Shown: positions 1-8,187, counted from the first letter of the stretch. The stretch: 18,235 nucleotides of DNA from Dehalococcoidia bacterium (GCA_030606765.1 JAUWFX010000015.1:1-18235); one strand, 5' to 3'. The notes: generated by a model not told the origin, from the letters alone. Translations and numbers: made by a program.

Positions 1-1394
1 GCAGCACCGATGGCGAATCCCTTGCCCGTGGCTGCCGTGGTATTGCCCAGAGAATCTAAAGCATCGGTCCTCTCACGCACCTCCTCTGGTAACCCCGCCA
101 TGGTGGTTATACCTCCAGCATTGTCAGCTACAGGTCCATAAGCATCGGTAGCCAGTGTCACGCCCAGGGTAGACAACATGCCAACAGCAGCTAAGGCCAC
201 ACCGTAGAAGCTGCCAAACTGGAAGGCTACGGCAATCGCTATGGCTATCAAGACTATCGGTGGCCATGTGCTCATCAGACCAGTGGCAAAGCCTCGAATT
301 ATAGTAGCGCCCGCGCCGGAAGTGGAAGCTTCAGAGATTTCTCGGGTTGGCTTGAAGGCATAAGAAGTAAAGTAATTCGTGCTTTCCCCTATCAAGGCAC
401 CAGCTACAAGGCCGGCAAGCATCGCCCAGAAAAGACTTAAACTGGCATCGAGAAAATAAATTACCAAAAAGCCAAATACTGCCGCCAGTATTGTGGCGCC
501 TAACGTGCCGCGGCGCAAAGCTCCCAAGAGAGCACTCATTTCTACTTTCTCCCCTATTCTGACCAAAAAACAGCCAATCACGGAAGCTACAATGCCTCCA
601 GCCATGATTAGCATGGGTAGATACCAAGCAGCTTTGATATCACCGACCACTCCAACTACCGCAGCAACAGTACATAATGTCATGGTAGCAATGACAGTTT
701 CAACATAAGACTCGAATAAATCAGCACCCATGCCGCACACGTCGCCAACATTGTCGCCCACGTTATCCGCGATGACCGCAGCATTCCTGGGGTCATCCTC
801 CGGTATCCCCGCCTCCACCTTGCCCACTAAGTCGGAGCCGGCATCAGCCCCTTTGGTGAAGATGCCGCCGCCTACCCTGGCAAAAAGAGCTACCAGTGAA
901 GCTCCAGTGCCATAAGCGGGAATTATGAACAAGAAATTAGGGTCGCTGCCCCAGGCAAAATAGAGAATAGATAGCCCTATGATGCCAATGCTCACTACAG
1001 TCAGCCCCATAACCGCTCCACCCCTGAAAGAAACTCTTAGCCCCTGATTCAGCCCCTTCTGTGCCGCAGCACAGGTCCTGCCATTAGACCTCAGTGCCAT
1101 GTTCATGCCGGCATAGCCAGCGCCCATAGAACATAGAGCACCAAAGACAAAAGCTACACTCAATCTCCAACCCAAACTGGGGATGACCGCTAGAATAATG
1201 GCTATTATCACTACGACAATGCCCAATGTGCGATATTCCCTGTGAATAAACGCCAGTCCCCCCTCTTTAATAGCGCTGGAAATCTCTTTAATCCTGTCTG
1301 AGCCCTGGTCTTGCCTTAGAACATAGCGCACGAAGAATACAACTACACCAGCCGCCACAAGCCCCGCTATTATACAAATCCAGACTAAATCCAT
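1..1394 (-). CDS. hppA: Membrane-bound K+-dependent-type pyrophosphatase (partial, 3' end off window)
   Basis: Integral membrane pyrophosphatase that couples PPi hydrolysis to H+ or Na+ export. The minus frame is open from the ATG at 1394 to the window edge (about 464 codons; the family usually has about 670-800), so the C-terminal third is missing. The N-terminus is a TM helix, and many hydrophobic segments follow. Family motifs are visible: [18 protein letters not shown], then DNVGDNVGD near residue 206 (the PPi/Mg-binding Asp cluster), and [10 protein letters not shown] near residue 448. Ala after GNTT marks the K+-dependent subfamily, since K+-independent enzymes have Lys there. Whether it pumps H+ or Na+ cannot be told. 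A GGAGGG ribosome-binding site lies just upstream of the ATG. The gene is divergent from the acyl-CoA dehydrogenase operon. Family assignment is near certain. Confidence 0.96.
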   Translation of the reverse strand, partial: MDLVWICIIAGLVAAGVVVFFVRYVLRQDQGSDRIKEISSAIKEGGLAFIHREYRTLGIVVVIIAIILAVIPSLGWRLSVAFVFGALCSMGAGYAGMNMALRSNGRTCAAAQKGLNQGLRVSFRGGAVMGLTVVSIGIIGLSILYFAWGSDPNFLFIIPAYGTGASLVALFARVGGGIFTKGADAGSDLVGKVEAGIPEDDPRNAAVIADNVGDNVGDVCGMGADLFESYVETVIATMTLCTVAAVVGVVGDIKAAWYLPMLIMAGGIVASVIGCFLVRIGEKVEMSALLGALRRGTLGATILAAVFGFLVIYFLDASLSLFWAMLAGLVAGALIGESTNYFTSYAFKPTREISEASTSGAGATIIRGFATGLMSTWPPIVLIAIAIAVAFQFGSFYGVALAAVGMLSTLGVTLATDAYGPVADNAGGITTMAGLPEEVRERTDALDSLGNTTAATGKGFAIGA

Positions 1395-1423
1395 AGCTCT
1401 CCCTCCTGTACAGGCATAAAACT

Positions 1424-1452
1424 AGGGCACTCAAGCCAAGTCCAGGTGCCCT
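1424..1452 (-). promoter_or_regulatory. Hairpin in the hppA leader
   Basis: A perfect 7-bp inverted repeat (AGGGCAC / GTGCCCT) with a 15-nt loop lies about 30 nt upstream of the hppA ATG. On the minus strand it is followed by AGTTTTATG, so it could act as an attenuator or mRNA-stability hairpin. Only the inverted repeat itself is seen; the function is inferred. Confidence 0.35.
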
Positions 1453-1556
1453 CACTTTCGTTTGCTAAAATATGCATGCTGGAAATGTAAGTCTAATACA
1501 AAAAGCCCTATCCGTCAATGATTGGAATCGTCTGTGCTGGAATACAGGAGAAACAA

Positions 1557-1586
1557 TTGACCTTGGTTGGGGCTGAAGTGTAAAAT
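1557..1586 (+). promoter_or_regulatory. Predicted sigma70-type promoter for the acyl-CoA dehydrogenase/mutase operon
   Basis: TTGACC at 1557-1562, an 18-bp spacer and TAAAAT at 1581-1586 predict a start near 1593 and a leader of about 130 nt. This is the best match in the 331-bp gap between hppA and the dehydrogenase gene; I see no gene in that gap. Confidence 0.5.
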
Positions 1587-1657
1587 CGGCACTGAAAGCA
1601 AAAGAATTAGTCGAAAGTGGCCGATAGCCTTCAAAAAACAAAGGGTTAAAGATGCCG

Positions 1658-1684
1658 GGGTTAATCAATGGTCGTTGATTACCC
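1658..1684 (+). promoter_or_regulatory. Hairpin in the acyl-CoA dehydrogenase leader
   Basis: GGGTTAATCAA pairs with TTGATTACCC around a 6-nt loop (one bulged T), inside the predicted leader and about 40 nt before the start codon. There is no U-tract, so it is not a plain terminator. It could be a protein-binding or stability element. Confidence 0.35.
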
Positions 1685-1725
1685 TGCAACAAAAAGGTTT
1701 AAAATAATCTGTAGAGGAGCTAGAA

Positions 1726-2868
1726 ATGGATTTTGAACTTAGCGAAGAACAAAAGATGTTCCAGGCAATGGTGCGGGATTTTTGCGCCGGGGAAATCGAA
1801 CCCTACGCTGCCGAGTGGGATGAAACAGAGAAGTTCCCCTATGATATCGTCAAAAAGATGGCTGACGCCGGGTTGCAAGGTGTTCACTTTCCTGAAGAAT
1901 ATGGGGGAAGTGGGGACGAAGTAACTTTTGCCATAGCCACTGAGGAGATTTCCCGTGCCTGTGCTGGTATAGGCGTCGTGTATCTGGTCAGCCTTGGCCT
2001 GGGTATGTATCCCGTCGTCATGCACGGCAGTGAACAGCTGAAAAGGCACTACATTCCCCGTGTAATTAATGGAGCGATAGTGGCTTTTGGCTTAACCGAG
2101 GCCATGGCTGGCAGTGATGTCGCCGCTATGGAAACAAAATACGCCCGGGAGGGCGATTATTATGTTTTGAACGGTCAGAAGATTTTCATAAGTAATGGTG
2201 CTGAAGCTGATATTGTGACCACCTTTGCTACGAAGGACAAATCGCTGGGCTATCGTGGCATCAGTGCCTTTGTCGTAGATAAAGGTACTAAGGGTTTCTC
2301 TGTGGGCAAATTAGAAAGAAAAATGGGACTGCACCCTGCTTCGGTAACGGAGCTTATCTTCGATGACTGCAAAATACCTGCGGCTAATATGCTGGGCGAA
2401 GAGGGGAAAGGCTTCAGGATAGCTCTGGAAGGTATAGATGCCAGCAGGGTCAGCATAGCTGCTCAAGCGCTGGGTATTGCTCAAGCCGCTTATGATGCCG
2501 CCGTGGCCTACGCTAAGGAAAGGAAACAATTCGGTGCCGAAATCGCTCGCCTTCAAGCAATCCAATGGATGATTGCCGATATGGCTACAGACATAGACGC
2601 AGCCCGGTTGCTGGTCTACAGGGCTGCCTGGTTAACCAAGAAAGAGGGGCATGCTCCTCCTAAGGAAGCTGCAATGGCCAAGGTTTTCGCCTCCGAGGCA
2701 GCTCACAGGGTTTGCCACAAAGCCGTGCAGATATTCGGTGGCTATGGCTATACCAGAGACTTTGCCGTGGAACGCTACTACCGTGACCAGAGAATAACCG
2801 AGATTTACGAAGGAACCTCGGAGATGCAGAGGTGGACAATTGCCCGCCATGTATTGGGTGTAAAGTAA
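1726..2868 (+). CDS. Short-chain-type acyl-CoA dehydrogenase
   Basis: FAD enzyme that desaturates an acyl-CoA to the 2-enoyl-CoA and passes electrons to an electron-transfer flavoprotein. At 380 aa it has the usual family length. The ACAD signatures are present: [12 protein letters not shown] (flavin/substrate region, around residue 123) and, near the C-terminus, [18 protein letters not shown] followed by [11 protein letters not shown]. Glu362 of YEGTS is the usual catalytic base position in short-chain enzymes. The start has a GAGGAG ribosome-binding site 7 nt upstream. The next gene, a B12 acyl-CoA mutase, starts 11 nt after the stop, so the two are very likely co-transcribed. A butyryl- or isobutyryl-type substrate would fit the mutase residues described below. 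Exact substrate is not decidable from sequence; homologues are called acdA, bcd or mmgC. Confidence 0.93.
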   Translation: MDFELSEEQKMFQAMVRDFCAGEIEPYAAEWDETEKFPYDIVKKMADAGLQGVHFPEEYGGSGDEVTFAIATEEISRACAGIGVVYLVSLGLGMYPVVMHGSEQLKRHYIPRVINGAIVAFGLTEAMAGSDVAAMETKYAREGDYYVLNGQKIFISNGAEADIVTTFATKDKSLGYRGISAFVVDKGTKGFSVGKLERKMGLHPASVTELIFDDCKIPAANMLGEEGKGFRIALEGIDASRVSIAAQALGIAQAAYDAAVAYAKERKQFGAEIARLQAIQWMIADMATDIDAARLLVYRAAWLTKKEGHAPPKEAAMAKVFASEAAHRVCHKAVQIFGGYGYTRDFAVERYYRDQRITEIYEGTSEMQRWTIARHVLGVK

Positions 2869-2879
2869 AGGGGCCGATT

Positions 2880-4559
2880 ATGTTTACAGAGAAAACCTTG
2901 CAAGAAGTAGGAGAGGGTAAGAAGAGATGGGAGAAGGAAGCAGGAAAGGCCGGAAGGCAAAAGGCTGAGAAGGGAAAAAGATTCTCCACCGTTTCCGACC
3001 TTGAGATAAAGGAAATTTATACCCCGGAAGATATCAAGGACCTGGATTTTTCCAAGGACATCGGCTATCCCGGCATTTTCCCCTTTACCAGAGGGTGCCA
3101 ACCCACAATGTATCGAGGGAGAGAATGGACTTTTCGCATGTTCTCCGGGATGGGCAGTGCCGAGGATACTAATAAAAGATGGCATCACCTGCTTAAAGAA
3201 GGCGAGACGGGGCTGAGCACTGCCTTCGACTTCCCTACCTTGATGGGATACGATAGCGATTCGCCTCGAGCTAGAGGTGAGTGTGGAAAATGTGGCGTGG
3301 CCATTGACACCCTGAGAGATTTCGAGATTCTGACCCATGGAATTCCTCTGGATAGTGTCACTACTTCTATGACTATTAATCCCCCTGCCTCCGTACTCTG
3401 GGCAATGTATCTGGTTGTCGCCGATAAATCAGGGATAAGCTGGGATAAAATCGGGGGCACAATTCAAAACGATATGCTCAAGGAATTTATTGCCCAGAAG
3501 ACATTTATGCTCCCGCCCGAGCCATCAATCAGGCTGATAAGCGATACCATCGAGTTCGGCACCCAACATGTTCCCCTGTGGAATCCTATAAGCATTAGCG
3601 GTTACCACATTCGGGAAGCAGGCTCCACCGCTATCCAGGAACTGGCTTTTACCCTGGCTGACGGGATAGCCTATGTCCAGGATATCATTGAGAGAAAGAA
3701 GCTGGATATTGATTCCTTTGCCCCTCGTCTTTCTTTCTTTTTTAATTCTCACCTCGATTTCTTTGAGGAGATTGCCAAGTTCAGGGCAGCTAGAAGGATG
3801 TGGGCTGGAATTATGAGAGATAGATTCAAAGCTAAGAATCCTCGCTCCTGGTGGATGAGGTTCCATACTCAAACGTCAGGTTGCTCTCTAACCGCCCAAC
3901 AGCCCTACAATAATATTGTCAGGACTACTACTGAAGCTCTGGCTGCGGTCATGGGTGGGACACAGTCTCTACATACCAATGCCCTGGATGAGACACTGGC
4001 TTTGCCCTCGGAATTTGCGGCTACCATTGCTCTGCGCACCCAGCAAATCCTCGCCGATGAAATAGGTGTCACTAACACCATCGACCCCCTGGCCGGGTCT
4101 TATTTTATGGAGTCTTTGACCAGCCAGATGGAAGAAAAGGCCTGGGAATACATTAATAAGATAGACAATATGGGAGGCATGCTGGCTGCTATTGGTAAAG
4201 GTTTTCCCCAAATGGAGATTGCCGATGCCGCTTATCATTACCAGCGGCAAATAGACAAAGGGGAGAAGGTCGTCGTGGGGGTGAATAAATATGCTGTTGA
4301 GGAAAAGACTCCTCCCGAGATACTAAGAATAGACGAGGCGGTCGAAGAAAAGCAGATTGTCAGGTTGCAGGAAGTGAAAAAAGAGAGGGATAACCGCAGG
4401 GTGGCTCAAATTTTGAGCGACCTTCGTGCTGCTTCCAAGACGGATAAAAACTTGATGCCCTATGTGATAGAGGCAGTAAAGGAATACACTACTGAGCAAG
4501 AAATCTGTGATGTCTGGAGAGATGTCTTCGGGGAGTATCGGGACCCGGGATTTTATTAA
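2880..4559 (+). CDS. B12-dependent acyl-CoA mutase, large (substrate-binding) subunit; isobutyryl-CoA-mutase-like active site
   Basis: Catalytic TIM-barrel subunit of an adenosylcobalamin carbon-skeleton mutase, 559 aa, the usual size of separate large subunits. The chosen ATG at 2880 has an AAAGGGG ribosome-binding site; an upstream in-frame ATG at 2832 would overlap the dehydrogenase and has no such site. Core family blocks are seen: YPFTRG-like PFTRG (68-72), GYDSD (123-127), [14 protein letters not shown] (235-248; Tyr242 and His243) and the C-terminal RDNRR/QILSDL linker. Automatic annotation would say methylmalonyl-CoA mutase. However, the position of P. shermanii Tyr89 is Phe88 (RMF) and that of Arg207 is Gln206 (AQK). 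The spacing of 118 residues is the same as in the reference pair. Phe/Gln is the isobutyryl-CoA mutase combination and lacks the Arg that holds the methylmalonyl carboxylate. Mutase family is certain; substrate is inference. Confidence 0.95.
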   Translation: MFTEKTLQEVGEGKKRWEKEAGKAGRQKAEKGKRFSTVSDLEIKEIYTPEDIKDLDFSKDIGYPGIFPFTRGCQPTMYRGREWTFRMFSGMGSAEDTNKRWHHLLKEGETGLSTAFDFPTLMGYDSDSPRARGECGKCGVAIDTLRDFEILTHGIPLDSVTTSMTINPPASVLWAMYLVVADKSGISWDKIGGTIQNDMLKEFIAQKTFMLPPEPSIRLISDTIEFGTQHVPLWNPISISGYHIREAGSTAIQELAFTLADGIAYVQDIIERKKLDIDSFAPRLSFFFNSHLDFFEEIAKFRAARRMWAGIMRDRFKAKNPRSWWMRFHTQTSGCSLTAQQPYNNIVRTTTEALAAVMGGTQSLHTNALDETLALPSEFAATIALRTQQILADEIGVTNTIDPLAGSYFMESLTSQMEEKAWEYINKIDNMGGMLAAIGKGFPQMEIADAAYHYQRQIDKGEKVVVGVNKYAVEEKTPPEILRIDEAVEEKQIVRLQEVKKERDNRRVAQILSDLRAASKTDKNLMPYVIEAVKEYTTEQEICDVWRDVFGEYRDPGFY

Positions 4560-4577
4560 ACTCTACTCCTAAAATTT

Positions 4578-4699
4578 CCCTCTCCCTCGACGGGAGAGGG
4601 CTAGGGTGAGGTAGGGTGAGGGTGCAATCGATACTAACCCCCTCTTAAGGTAAGAGGGGAAAGGGGAGTTATGAAGTAGTGGCGGGGCTTGTCCCCGCC
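4578..4699. repeat. Cluster of three perfect palindromes plus a 10-bp tandem repeat between the mutase subunit genes
   Basis: The 167-bp spacer holds three hairpins: 4578-4600 (9-bp stem CCCTCTCCC, 5-nt loop), 4639-4659 (9-bp stem CCCCTCTTA, 3-nt loop) and 4681-4699 (7-bp stem GGCGGGG, 5-nt loop). TAGGGTGAGG is repeated in tandem at 4602-4621. GTCCCC (4691-4696) could alternatively pair with GGGGAC (4705-4710), just ahead of the small-subunit ribosome-binding site. The layout resembles REP/MITE-like intergenic palindromes. It splits genes that should be co-expressed, so effects on mRNA stability or subunit ratio are possible. Confidence 0.75.
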
Positions 4700-4726
4700 T
4701 AAAAGGGGACTGGAAGGAAAGACAAT

Positions 4727-5137
4727 ATGGTGAACTCAGGAAGAAAGATACGGATTTTAGTTGCCAAGCCCGGCCTGGACGGACATGACCGGGGAGTGAG
4801 AGTTATAGCCAGGGCTTACCGGGATGCCGGGTTTGAGGTGGTATATACCGGTTTGCATCAGACGCCGGAGCAAATTGTCGCTGCGGCTCTACAAGAGGAT
4901 GTTGACCTGATCGGGCTAAGCTGCCTCTCTGGAGCTCATATGTACTTATTTAAGCTGGTGCTCGAGTTGCTAAAAGAAAACAAAGCAGCTGACGTAATAG
5001 TTATTGGCGGAGGCATCATTCCTGAAGAAGACATTCCCAAACTTAAGAAACTTGGAATCAAAGAAATATTTTTACCAGGCACCTCTCTCGATAATATAAT
5101 AGGCTGGGTAAGAGATAACGTCAAGCCCCGCTGTTGA
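4727..5137 (+). CDS. B12-dependent acyl-CoA mutase, small (cobalamin-binding) subunit
   Basis: Cobalamin-binding Rossmann-like subunit of 136 aa that partners the large subunit encoded upstream. The DxHxxG motif is at residues 18-23 (Asp18, His20, Gly23); His20 is the lower axial cobalt ligand in this family. The later LSCLSGAHM and IVIGGGIIP segments are the usual base-off B12 fold signatures. A GGAAGG ribosome-binding site sits about 10 nt before the ATG at 4727; a GTG directly follows but is a weaker choice. No MeaB/ArgK-type GTPase chaperone gene is visible nearby. A strong terminator follows, so this is the last gene of the operon. Annotation pipelines usually call it methylmalonyl-CoA mutase C-terminal domain. 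Confidence 0.95.
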   Translation: MVNSGRKIRILVAKPGLDGHDRGVRVIARAYRDAGFEVVYTGLHQTPEQIVAAALQEDVDLIGLSCLSGAHMYLFKLVLELLKENKAADVIVIGGGIIPEEDIPKLKKLGIKEIFLPGTSLDNIIGWVRDNVKPRC

Positions 5138-5173
5138 GGCTAAGCTCCCGGCACCCCTCTTAGATACAATTCT

Positions 5174-5236
5174 AGCTTCCGAAGCTAATCCGCTATGGAA
5201 AAACGGATAGGATAGCGGACAGGACATGGGAGCTTC
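5174..5236 (+). other. Nested inverted repeats between the mutase operon and its terminator
   Basis: GAAGCT (5181-5186) can pair with AGCTTC (5231-5236), enclosing CCGCTAT (5190-5196) paired with ATAGCGG (5212-5218). Alternative pairings exist: AGCTTC at 5174-5179 with GAAGCT, and ATCCG (5188-5192) with CGGAT (5204-5208). The set can form a two-tier stem or two competing hairpins. It may be the 3'-UTR fold of the mutase mRNA or a small RNA; no match to a named family is recognised. Confidence 0.4.
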
Positions 5237-5252
5237 AAAGGTTACTAACTAA

Positions 5253-5279
5253 GGTGGGGGGCTAACGCCCCCCTTTCTT
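5253..5279 (+). terminator. Rho-independent terminator of the mutase operon
   Basis: GGGGGGC (5256-5262), loop TAAC, GCCCCCC (5267-5273), then TTTCTT. The perfect 7-bp GC stem closes a C(UAAC)G tetraloop of the stable UMAC type. On the opposite strand no T-tract follows, so it mainly serves the plus-strand operon. Confidence 0.88.
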
Positions 5280-5300
5280 AACCTTCCCCCCAAGGTAATA

Positions 5301-5906
5301 TCAGGCACGAGTTACTAGTGAGGCAATTAATACAATCAACAATCCCAAGCTTGCCACACCCCATATTACCCTTATTACTGAGCTTATATGTATTAGTCCA
5401 TTAAATCCGCTTGCCTTGAAGTATTTAAGGTTTTCATTCCTTTTCTCAAACTCTTTTATTTTGGCTTTGGCAGAGTCGGATTTATTCAAACTCTTATATT
5501 CATCGTCAAGCTCTCTACACATTGTATGTCTCCTCATTCCAAGGAATGGCTCTATTACATACATTCTTTCATAATTAACTGATGTTCTAAATCTCATTCT
5601 CTTCAACCAATCCACCCATTTCCCCAAAATTAATATCATTCCGATGCTTAGTGTCGTCAAAAAGATGAGTGCGATTCGTATTGGTAAACTGATGCTTCCT
5701 AAGTCAGGATTTTCAAATAAGATTCTTGTAATAGTGGTATAAAAGAGACCGCCCAACAAAGTCACATTTACCGTTAGAAATATAGTTGTGCTCACCCAGA
5801 CTTGCGACCCAATAGTGTCATTATGTTTTTGGCATACTTCGTATTCGGTTAACCATGCTTGTCGCTGCTCCTCTGGACTCTGCCCTGGTTGTGTATTATT
5901 TGCCAT
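5301..5906 (-). CDS. Three-TM hypothetical membrane protein
   Basis: Not recognised as a named family. The 201-aa protein has a polar N-terminus, TM segments near residues 37-58, 76-96 and 177-198, and a charged cytosolic-type region (about 100-168) rich in Lys/Glu that may be helical or coiled-coil. The frame stays open upstream to 6020, but the ATG at 5906 is preferred. It has a full AAAGGAGG ribosome-binding site, and a consensus promoter at 5950-5978 lies between the two possible starts, so the longer form would start upstream of its own transcript. The gene is divergent from the small ORF/protease pair. Sequence here is more AT-rich than in the flanking metabolic operons. Function unknown. 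Confidence 0.8.
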   Translation of the reverse strand: MANNTQPGQSPEEQRQAWLTEYEVCQKHNDTIGSQVWVSTTIFLTVNVTLLGGLFYTTITRILFENPDLGSISLPIRIALIFLTTLSIGMILILGKWVDWLKRMRFRTSVNYERMYVIEPFLGMRRHTMCRELDDEYKSLNKSDSAKAKIKEFEKRNENLKYFKASGFNGLIHISSVIRVIWGVASLGLLIVLIASLVTRA

Positions 5907-5949
5907 CTTCCTTGCTTCACCTCCTTTGTCCTTCTCCCAATATACTGTG

Positions 5950-5978
5950 ATTCTATCCCCCGCAATAGTGGGTGTCAA
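5950..5978 (-). promoter_or_regulatory. Consensus sigma70 promoter for the 3-TM protein gene
   Basis: Reading the minus strand: TTGACA (5978-5973), 17-bp spacer, TAGAAT (5955-5950). The predicted start near 5943 gives a leader of about 37 nt carrying the AAAGGAGG site. It lies back to back with the plus-strand promoter at 6014-6042. Confidence 0.75.
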
Positions 5979-6013
5979 TGTTGATTCTCTTGCTCTATTA
6001 TTGCCTAATCTTG

Positions 6014-6042
6014 TTGACAATGCTTCAATAGCGGACTATATT
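6014..6042 (+). promoter_or_regulatory. Consensus sigma70 promoter for the small ORF/protease pair
   Basis: TTGACA (6014-6019), 17-bp spacer, TATATT (6037-6042). The predicted start near 6049 leaves almost no leader before the GTG at 6051, which favours the ATG at 6063 as the start of the first gene. Confidence 0.8.
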
Positions 6043-6062
6043 ATCTGAGGGTGAAGATTAGT

Positions 6063-6257
6063 ATGTGTGGCAGCTTGTCCAAAAGAGAAATAGACAGAGC
6101 CTTTAAGTTGATGCGTTTATCGTCTGAAAAACAGCGTCAGTTCTATAGAAAACTGGTAGACTCAGAGGAAGGGGAAAAAACGACTACTCTTTTCATAAGA
6201 AGTACAATAGGAACAGGAGAGAAGGATAAAGAGGAAGAAATTGCCAGATTGGAATGA
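6063..6257 (+). CDS. Small hypothetical protein, coupled to the SDH-type protease gene
   Basis: A 64-aa, highly charged, soluble protein starting MCGSLSKREID, with a basic-to-acidic helical body and an acidic tail. I do not recognise a family. The ATG at 6063 is chosen because GAGGGTGA lies about 8 nt upstream; an in-frame GTG at 6051 would give 68 aa but sits almost on the predicted transcription start. The 3' end overlaps the next gene by 17 nt in a different frame, indicating translational coupling and that the reading frame is real. It may be an adaptor or regulator of the protease, but that is only context inference. Confidence 0.6.
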   Translation: MCGSLSKREIDRAFKLMRLSSEKQRQFYRKLVDSEEGEKTTTLFIRSTIGTGEKDKEEEIARLE

Positions 6258-7155
6258 TGTTCTAAACGAAATTCAAGACAAACAGAAATCAAGCGTTTAT
6301 GATTTAATCCGCAGGGATTACCTGAAGCGACTACATGAGGTTACAGGGCGTAATATCATTATATACTACTCTGGTTGGCTCCAGAAACCTGGCATATCGG
6401 GAACAGAAGTAAATGATGCCGATAAGAATGGATTCATGAATGCTATACATAACCTTGACCGTACTAAGGGACTTGATTTAGTGTTACATACACCAGGCGG
6501 AGAAACTCCCGCTACTGAGTCACTTGTTGACTACTTGCATTCGATGTTCGGTACAGACATTAGGGCAATTGTTCCACAACTGGCTCTTTCTGCTGGCACA
6601 ATGATTGCTTGTGCCTGCAAACAAATCTTAATGGGCAAGCATAGTAGTCTAGGTCCAGTTGACCCACAATTTAGAGGATTGCCAGCACATGGTGTTATTG
6701 AGGAATTCAAAAGAGCCTTTGATGAGTGTAAAAGCGACCAGCTCAAAATAGCGGTTTGGCAACCGATTATTGCTAAATATAGCCCAACACTTATTGGTGA
6801 GTGTGAAAAGGCTATAAAATGGTCTGAGCAGATGGTTAAACAATGGCTTTTAACGGGAATGTTCAAGGGAAAAAGAAATAAGAATGCAAGAGTTGATAGA
6901 ATATGGAAAGAGCTTGGTGACCATGCACTCACATTGTCACATGCAAGACATCTTTCCTTCGATAAGTGCCACGAGATTGGACTTGAAGTAAAATCCCTCG
7001 AAGATGCCCCTGCTTTGCAGGATGCAGTCTTATCGGTTCACCATGCTTGCATTCATACTCTATCTGGGACAAATGCTTTTAAGATAATTGAGAACCACTT
7101 AGGGAAAGCTTTTATTCAAATTGCTCAACCAATGGTGGTCAAACAACTTGGCTAA
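6241..7155 (+). CDS. SDH-type serine protease (ClpP/SppA-like fold, serine dehydrogenase proteinase family)
   Basis: Protein of 304 aa resembling the prokaryotic serine dehydrogenase proteinase family (Pfam SDH_protease), distant relatives of SppA and ClpP. HTPGG (83-87) is the oxyanion-type Gly motif after the beta strand LDLVL, and LALSAGTM (114-121) carries the likely nucleophile Ser117. SSLGPVDPQ (135-143) is the next conserved block, as in SppA/ClpP folds. There is no signal peptide or clear TM helix, so it is probably cytosolic or peripheral. The start is TTG at 6241, supported by a GAGGAAG ribosome-binding site and overlap with the upstream small ORF. The true substrate of this family is poorly known despite its name. 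Neighbours suggest a small stress or quality-control unit rather than metabolism. Confidence 0.85.
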   Translation: MPDWNDVLNEIQDKQKSSVYDLIRRDYLKRLHEVTGRNIIIYYSGWLQKPGISGTEVNDADKNGFMNAIHNLDRTKGLDLVLHTPGGETPATESLVDYLHSMFGTDIRAIVPQLALSAGTMIACACKQILMGKHSSLGPVDPQFRGLPAHGVIEEFKRAFDECKSDQLKIAVWQPIIAKYSPTLIGECEKAIKWSEQMVKQWLLTGMFKGKRNKNARVDRIWKELGDHALTLSHARHLSFDKCHEIGLEVKSLEDAPALQDAVLSVHHACIHTLSGTNAFKIIENHLGKAFIQIAQPMVVKQLG

Positions 7156-7365
7156 TTAACTAACAATTTCTATCCTTCAACCATGCTCAAGGTTCACCAA
7201 CCCGACTGAATATATAATCAAACATCCCCATATCATTTTTATGCTCTGCTTATCTTGTCCTTAATGTTCAATCTTCAAATAAGGCAGTAGCATAGAGGAT
7301 GGACAGTTATTGGTAGATACTCAGTAGAGATGTATGCTCGGTTAATGTTGGTAGTCTGGTATGGG

Positions 7366-7698
7366 CTATATTGTAATAAACAGTGAAAAAATAGCCATAA
7401 TAGAGGCTATCAGATATCCACCTGCTTGTGCTCTATTTTGTCTAGCAGATGATTCGTTATAGTCTTTAATATAAGAATTGAAAGCATCTCTATAACTATC
7501 AAAGGTCTCTTTAATATCTTTAGCGGTAACTCCAATGTTTACAGGTATTCCCCCAGGAGGAGGCTCCAAGTACGGTAGTGCGGGTAATCTAAATTGGGGG
7601 AAGATTTTCTTTGATAACCGCCAATGATAATATGCCAAGAGACCAAAGAACAAGGCAAAAATTAGCCATATTATCCATATGTTTGTCTGTAATCCCAT
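7366..7698 (-). CDS. Two-TM hypothetical membrane protein
   Basis: Unrecognised 110-aa protein with one TM helix at about residues 6-24 and another at the extreme C-terminus (93-110). Between them are a Pro-rich stretch (PALPYLEPPPGG, 39-50) and a polar helical segment that probably lies outside or inside as one domain. The ATG at 7698 is chosen over an upstream in-frame ATG at 7752 because GAGGAGGG sits 6 nt before it. A TTGACA (7752-7747) lies upstream, but no properly spaced -10 is clear. The gene converges on the protease gene; the 210-bp gap between them has no clear terminator. No function can be assigned. Confidence 0.68.
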   Translation of the reverse strand: MGLQTNIWIIWLIFALFFGLLAYYHWRLSKKIFPQFRLPALPYLEPPPGGIPVNIGVTAKDIKETFDSYRDAFNSYIKDYNESSARQNRAQAGGYLIASIMAIFSLFITI

Positions 7699-7839
7699 TT
7701 TAGCCCTCCTCGCACGAATTCTAGCCACATATAAAAAGATAATCAATGTCAAATGGTAATGCCGCTCGGTTCTAGTTCAGCTTGGTGCAGTGCTTCCCTT
7801 TGCTCTATTTGTTCATGTGTTCTCTCTAAGGCTGGCTGA

Positions 7840-7848
7840 TGGTATAAT
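7840..7848 (+). promoter_or_regulatory. Extended -10 promoter for the small secreted peptide
   Basis: TGGTATAAT is a perfect extended -10 (TG at 7840-7841, TATAAT at 7843-7848) with no strong -35. A start near 7855 would leave just the AGAGGGGG ribosome-binding site ahead of the GTG at 7869. The same segment is conserved, but decayed, in the second copy near 9646-9660. Confidence 0.6.
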
Positions 7849-7868
7849 TCAATCAAGAGGGGGTTGAA

Positions 7869-8057
7869 GTGAAGAGGCTGGTCACTGTAGTCACCCTTGC
7901 AATCATACTTGCAGGCTTAGTCCTATTGGGGCTGAGTGATACTACCATTTCTGTTGCTGATTCCAGCATCCCCAATAATGAGGTAACTAGTAGTATAAGC
8001 AATTCCTCCGCAAGTGCCACGATAATGACTACGATGACAGTAGCACTTAATGAATAG
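7869..8057 (+). CDS. Small secreted Ser/Thr-rich peptide precursor
   Basis: A 62-aa ORF starting with GTG, 6 nt after AGAGGGGG and just downstream of an extended -10 promoter. The N-terminus is a classic signal peptide: MKR, then a hydrophobic core VTVVTLAIILAGLVLLGL, with a plausible cleavage after SVA (near residue 30). The mature part of about 32 aa is rich in Ser, Thr and Asn, and ends in an alternating pattern (SASATIMTTMTVALNE) that favours a beta strand. The C-terminal coding segment recurs at 9679-9765 (in frame, same LNE/FNE-stop end) and as a broken copy at 10711-10770. No known family recognised; the decayed paralogues suggest a duplicated small-peptide gene. Moderate confidence that it is expressed. 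Confidence 0.5.
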   Translation: MKRLVTVVTLAIILAGLVLLGLSDTTISVADSSIPNNEVTSSISNSSASATIMTTMTVALNE

Positions 8058-8158
8058 TTAAGCAAAGCGAATTTGGAGAATTGGTTCTTATTCCTAAGGC
8101 AATTAAAAGCAATGGCAGGCAGAACCTCTAATTAAGTCCGAGGAGATTGTGACATGAC

Positions 8159-8187
8159 TTGACAAACGTGCGAAACAGTGTTATATT
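8159..8187 (+). promoter_or_regulatory. Consensus sigma70 promoter for the NYN-domain gene
   Basis: TTGACA (8159-8164), 17-bp spacer, TATATT (8182-8187). The predicted start near 8194 lies just ahead of the paired hairpins described in the next entry. Confidence 0.8.

Noticed and set aside
331..627. ORFs overlapping the pyrophosphatase gene in other frames (both strands)
   Set aside because: They are shadows of the strongly conserved hppA frame.
2832..2879. N-terminal extension of the mutase large subunit
   Set aside because: It would overlap the end of the dehydrogenase gene and lacks a ribosome-binding site; homologues start near MFTEK.
5907..6020. 38-residue N-terminal extension of the 3-TM protein
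   Set aside because: A consensus promoter lies inside it, and the downstream ATG has a full ribosome-binding site.
7853..8065. Minus-strand ORF opposite the small secreted peptide (and the similar one at 9615-9809)
   Set aside because: The two share an IVALAEEL segment only because the plus-strand repeat is conserved. The plus strand has the promoter, ribosome-binding site, signal peptide and conserved stop.
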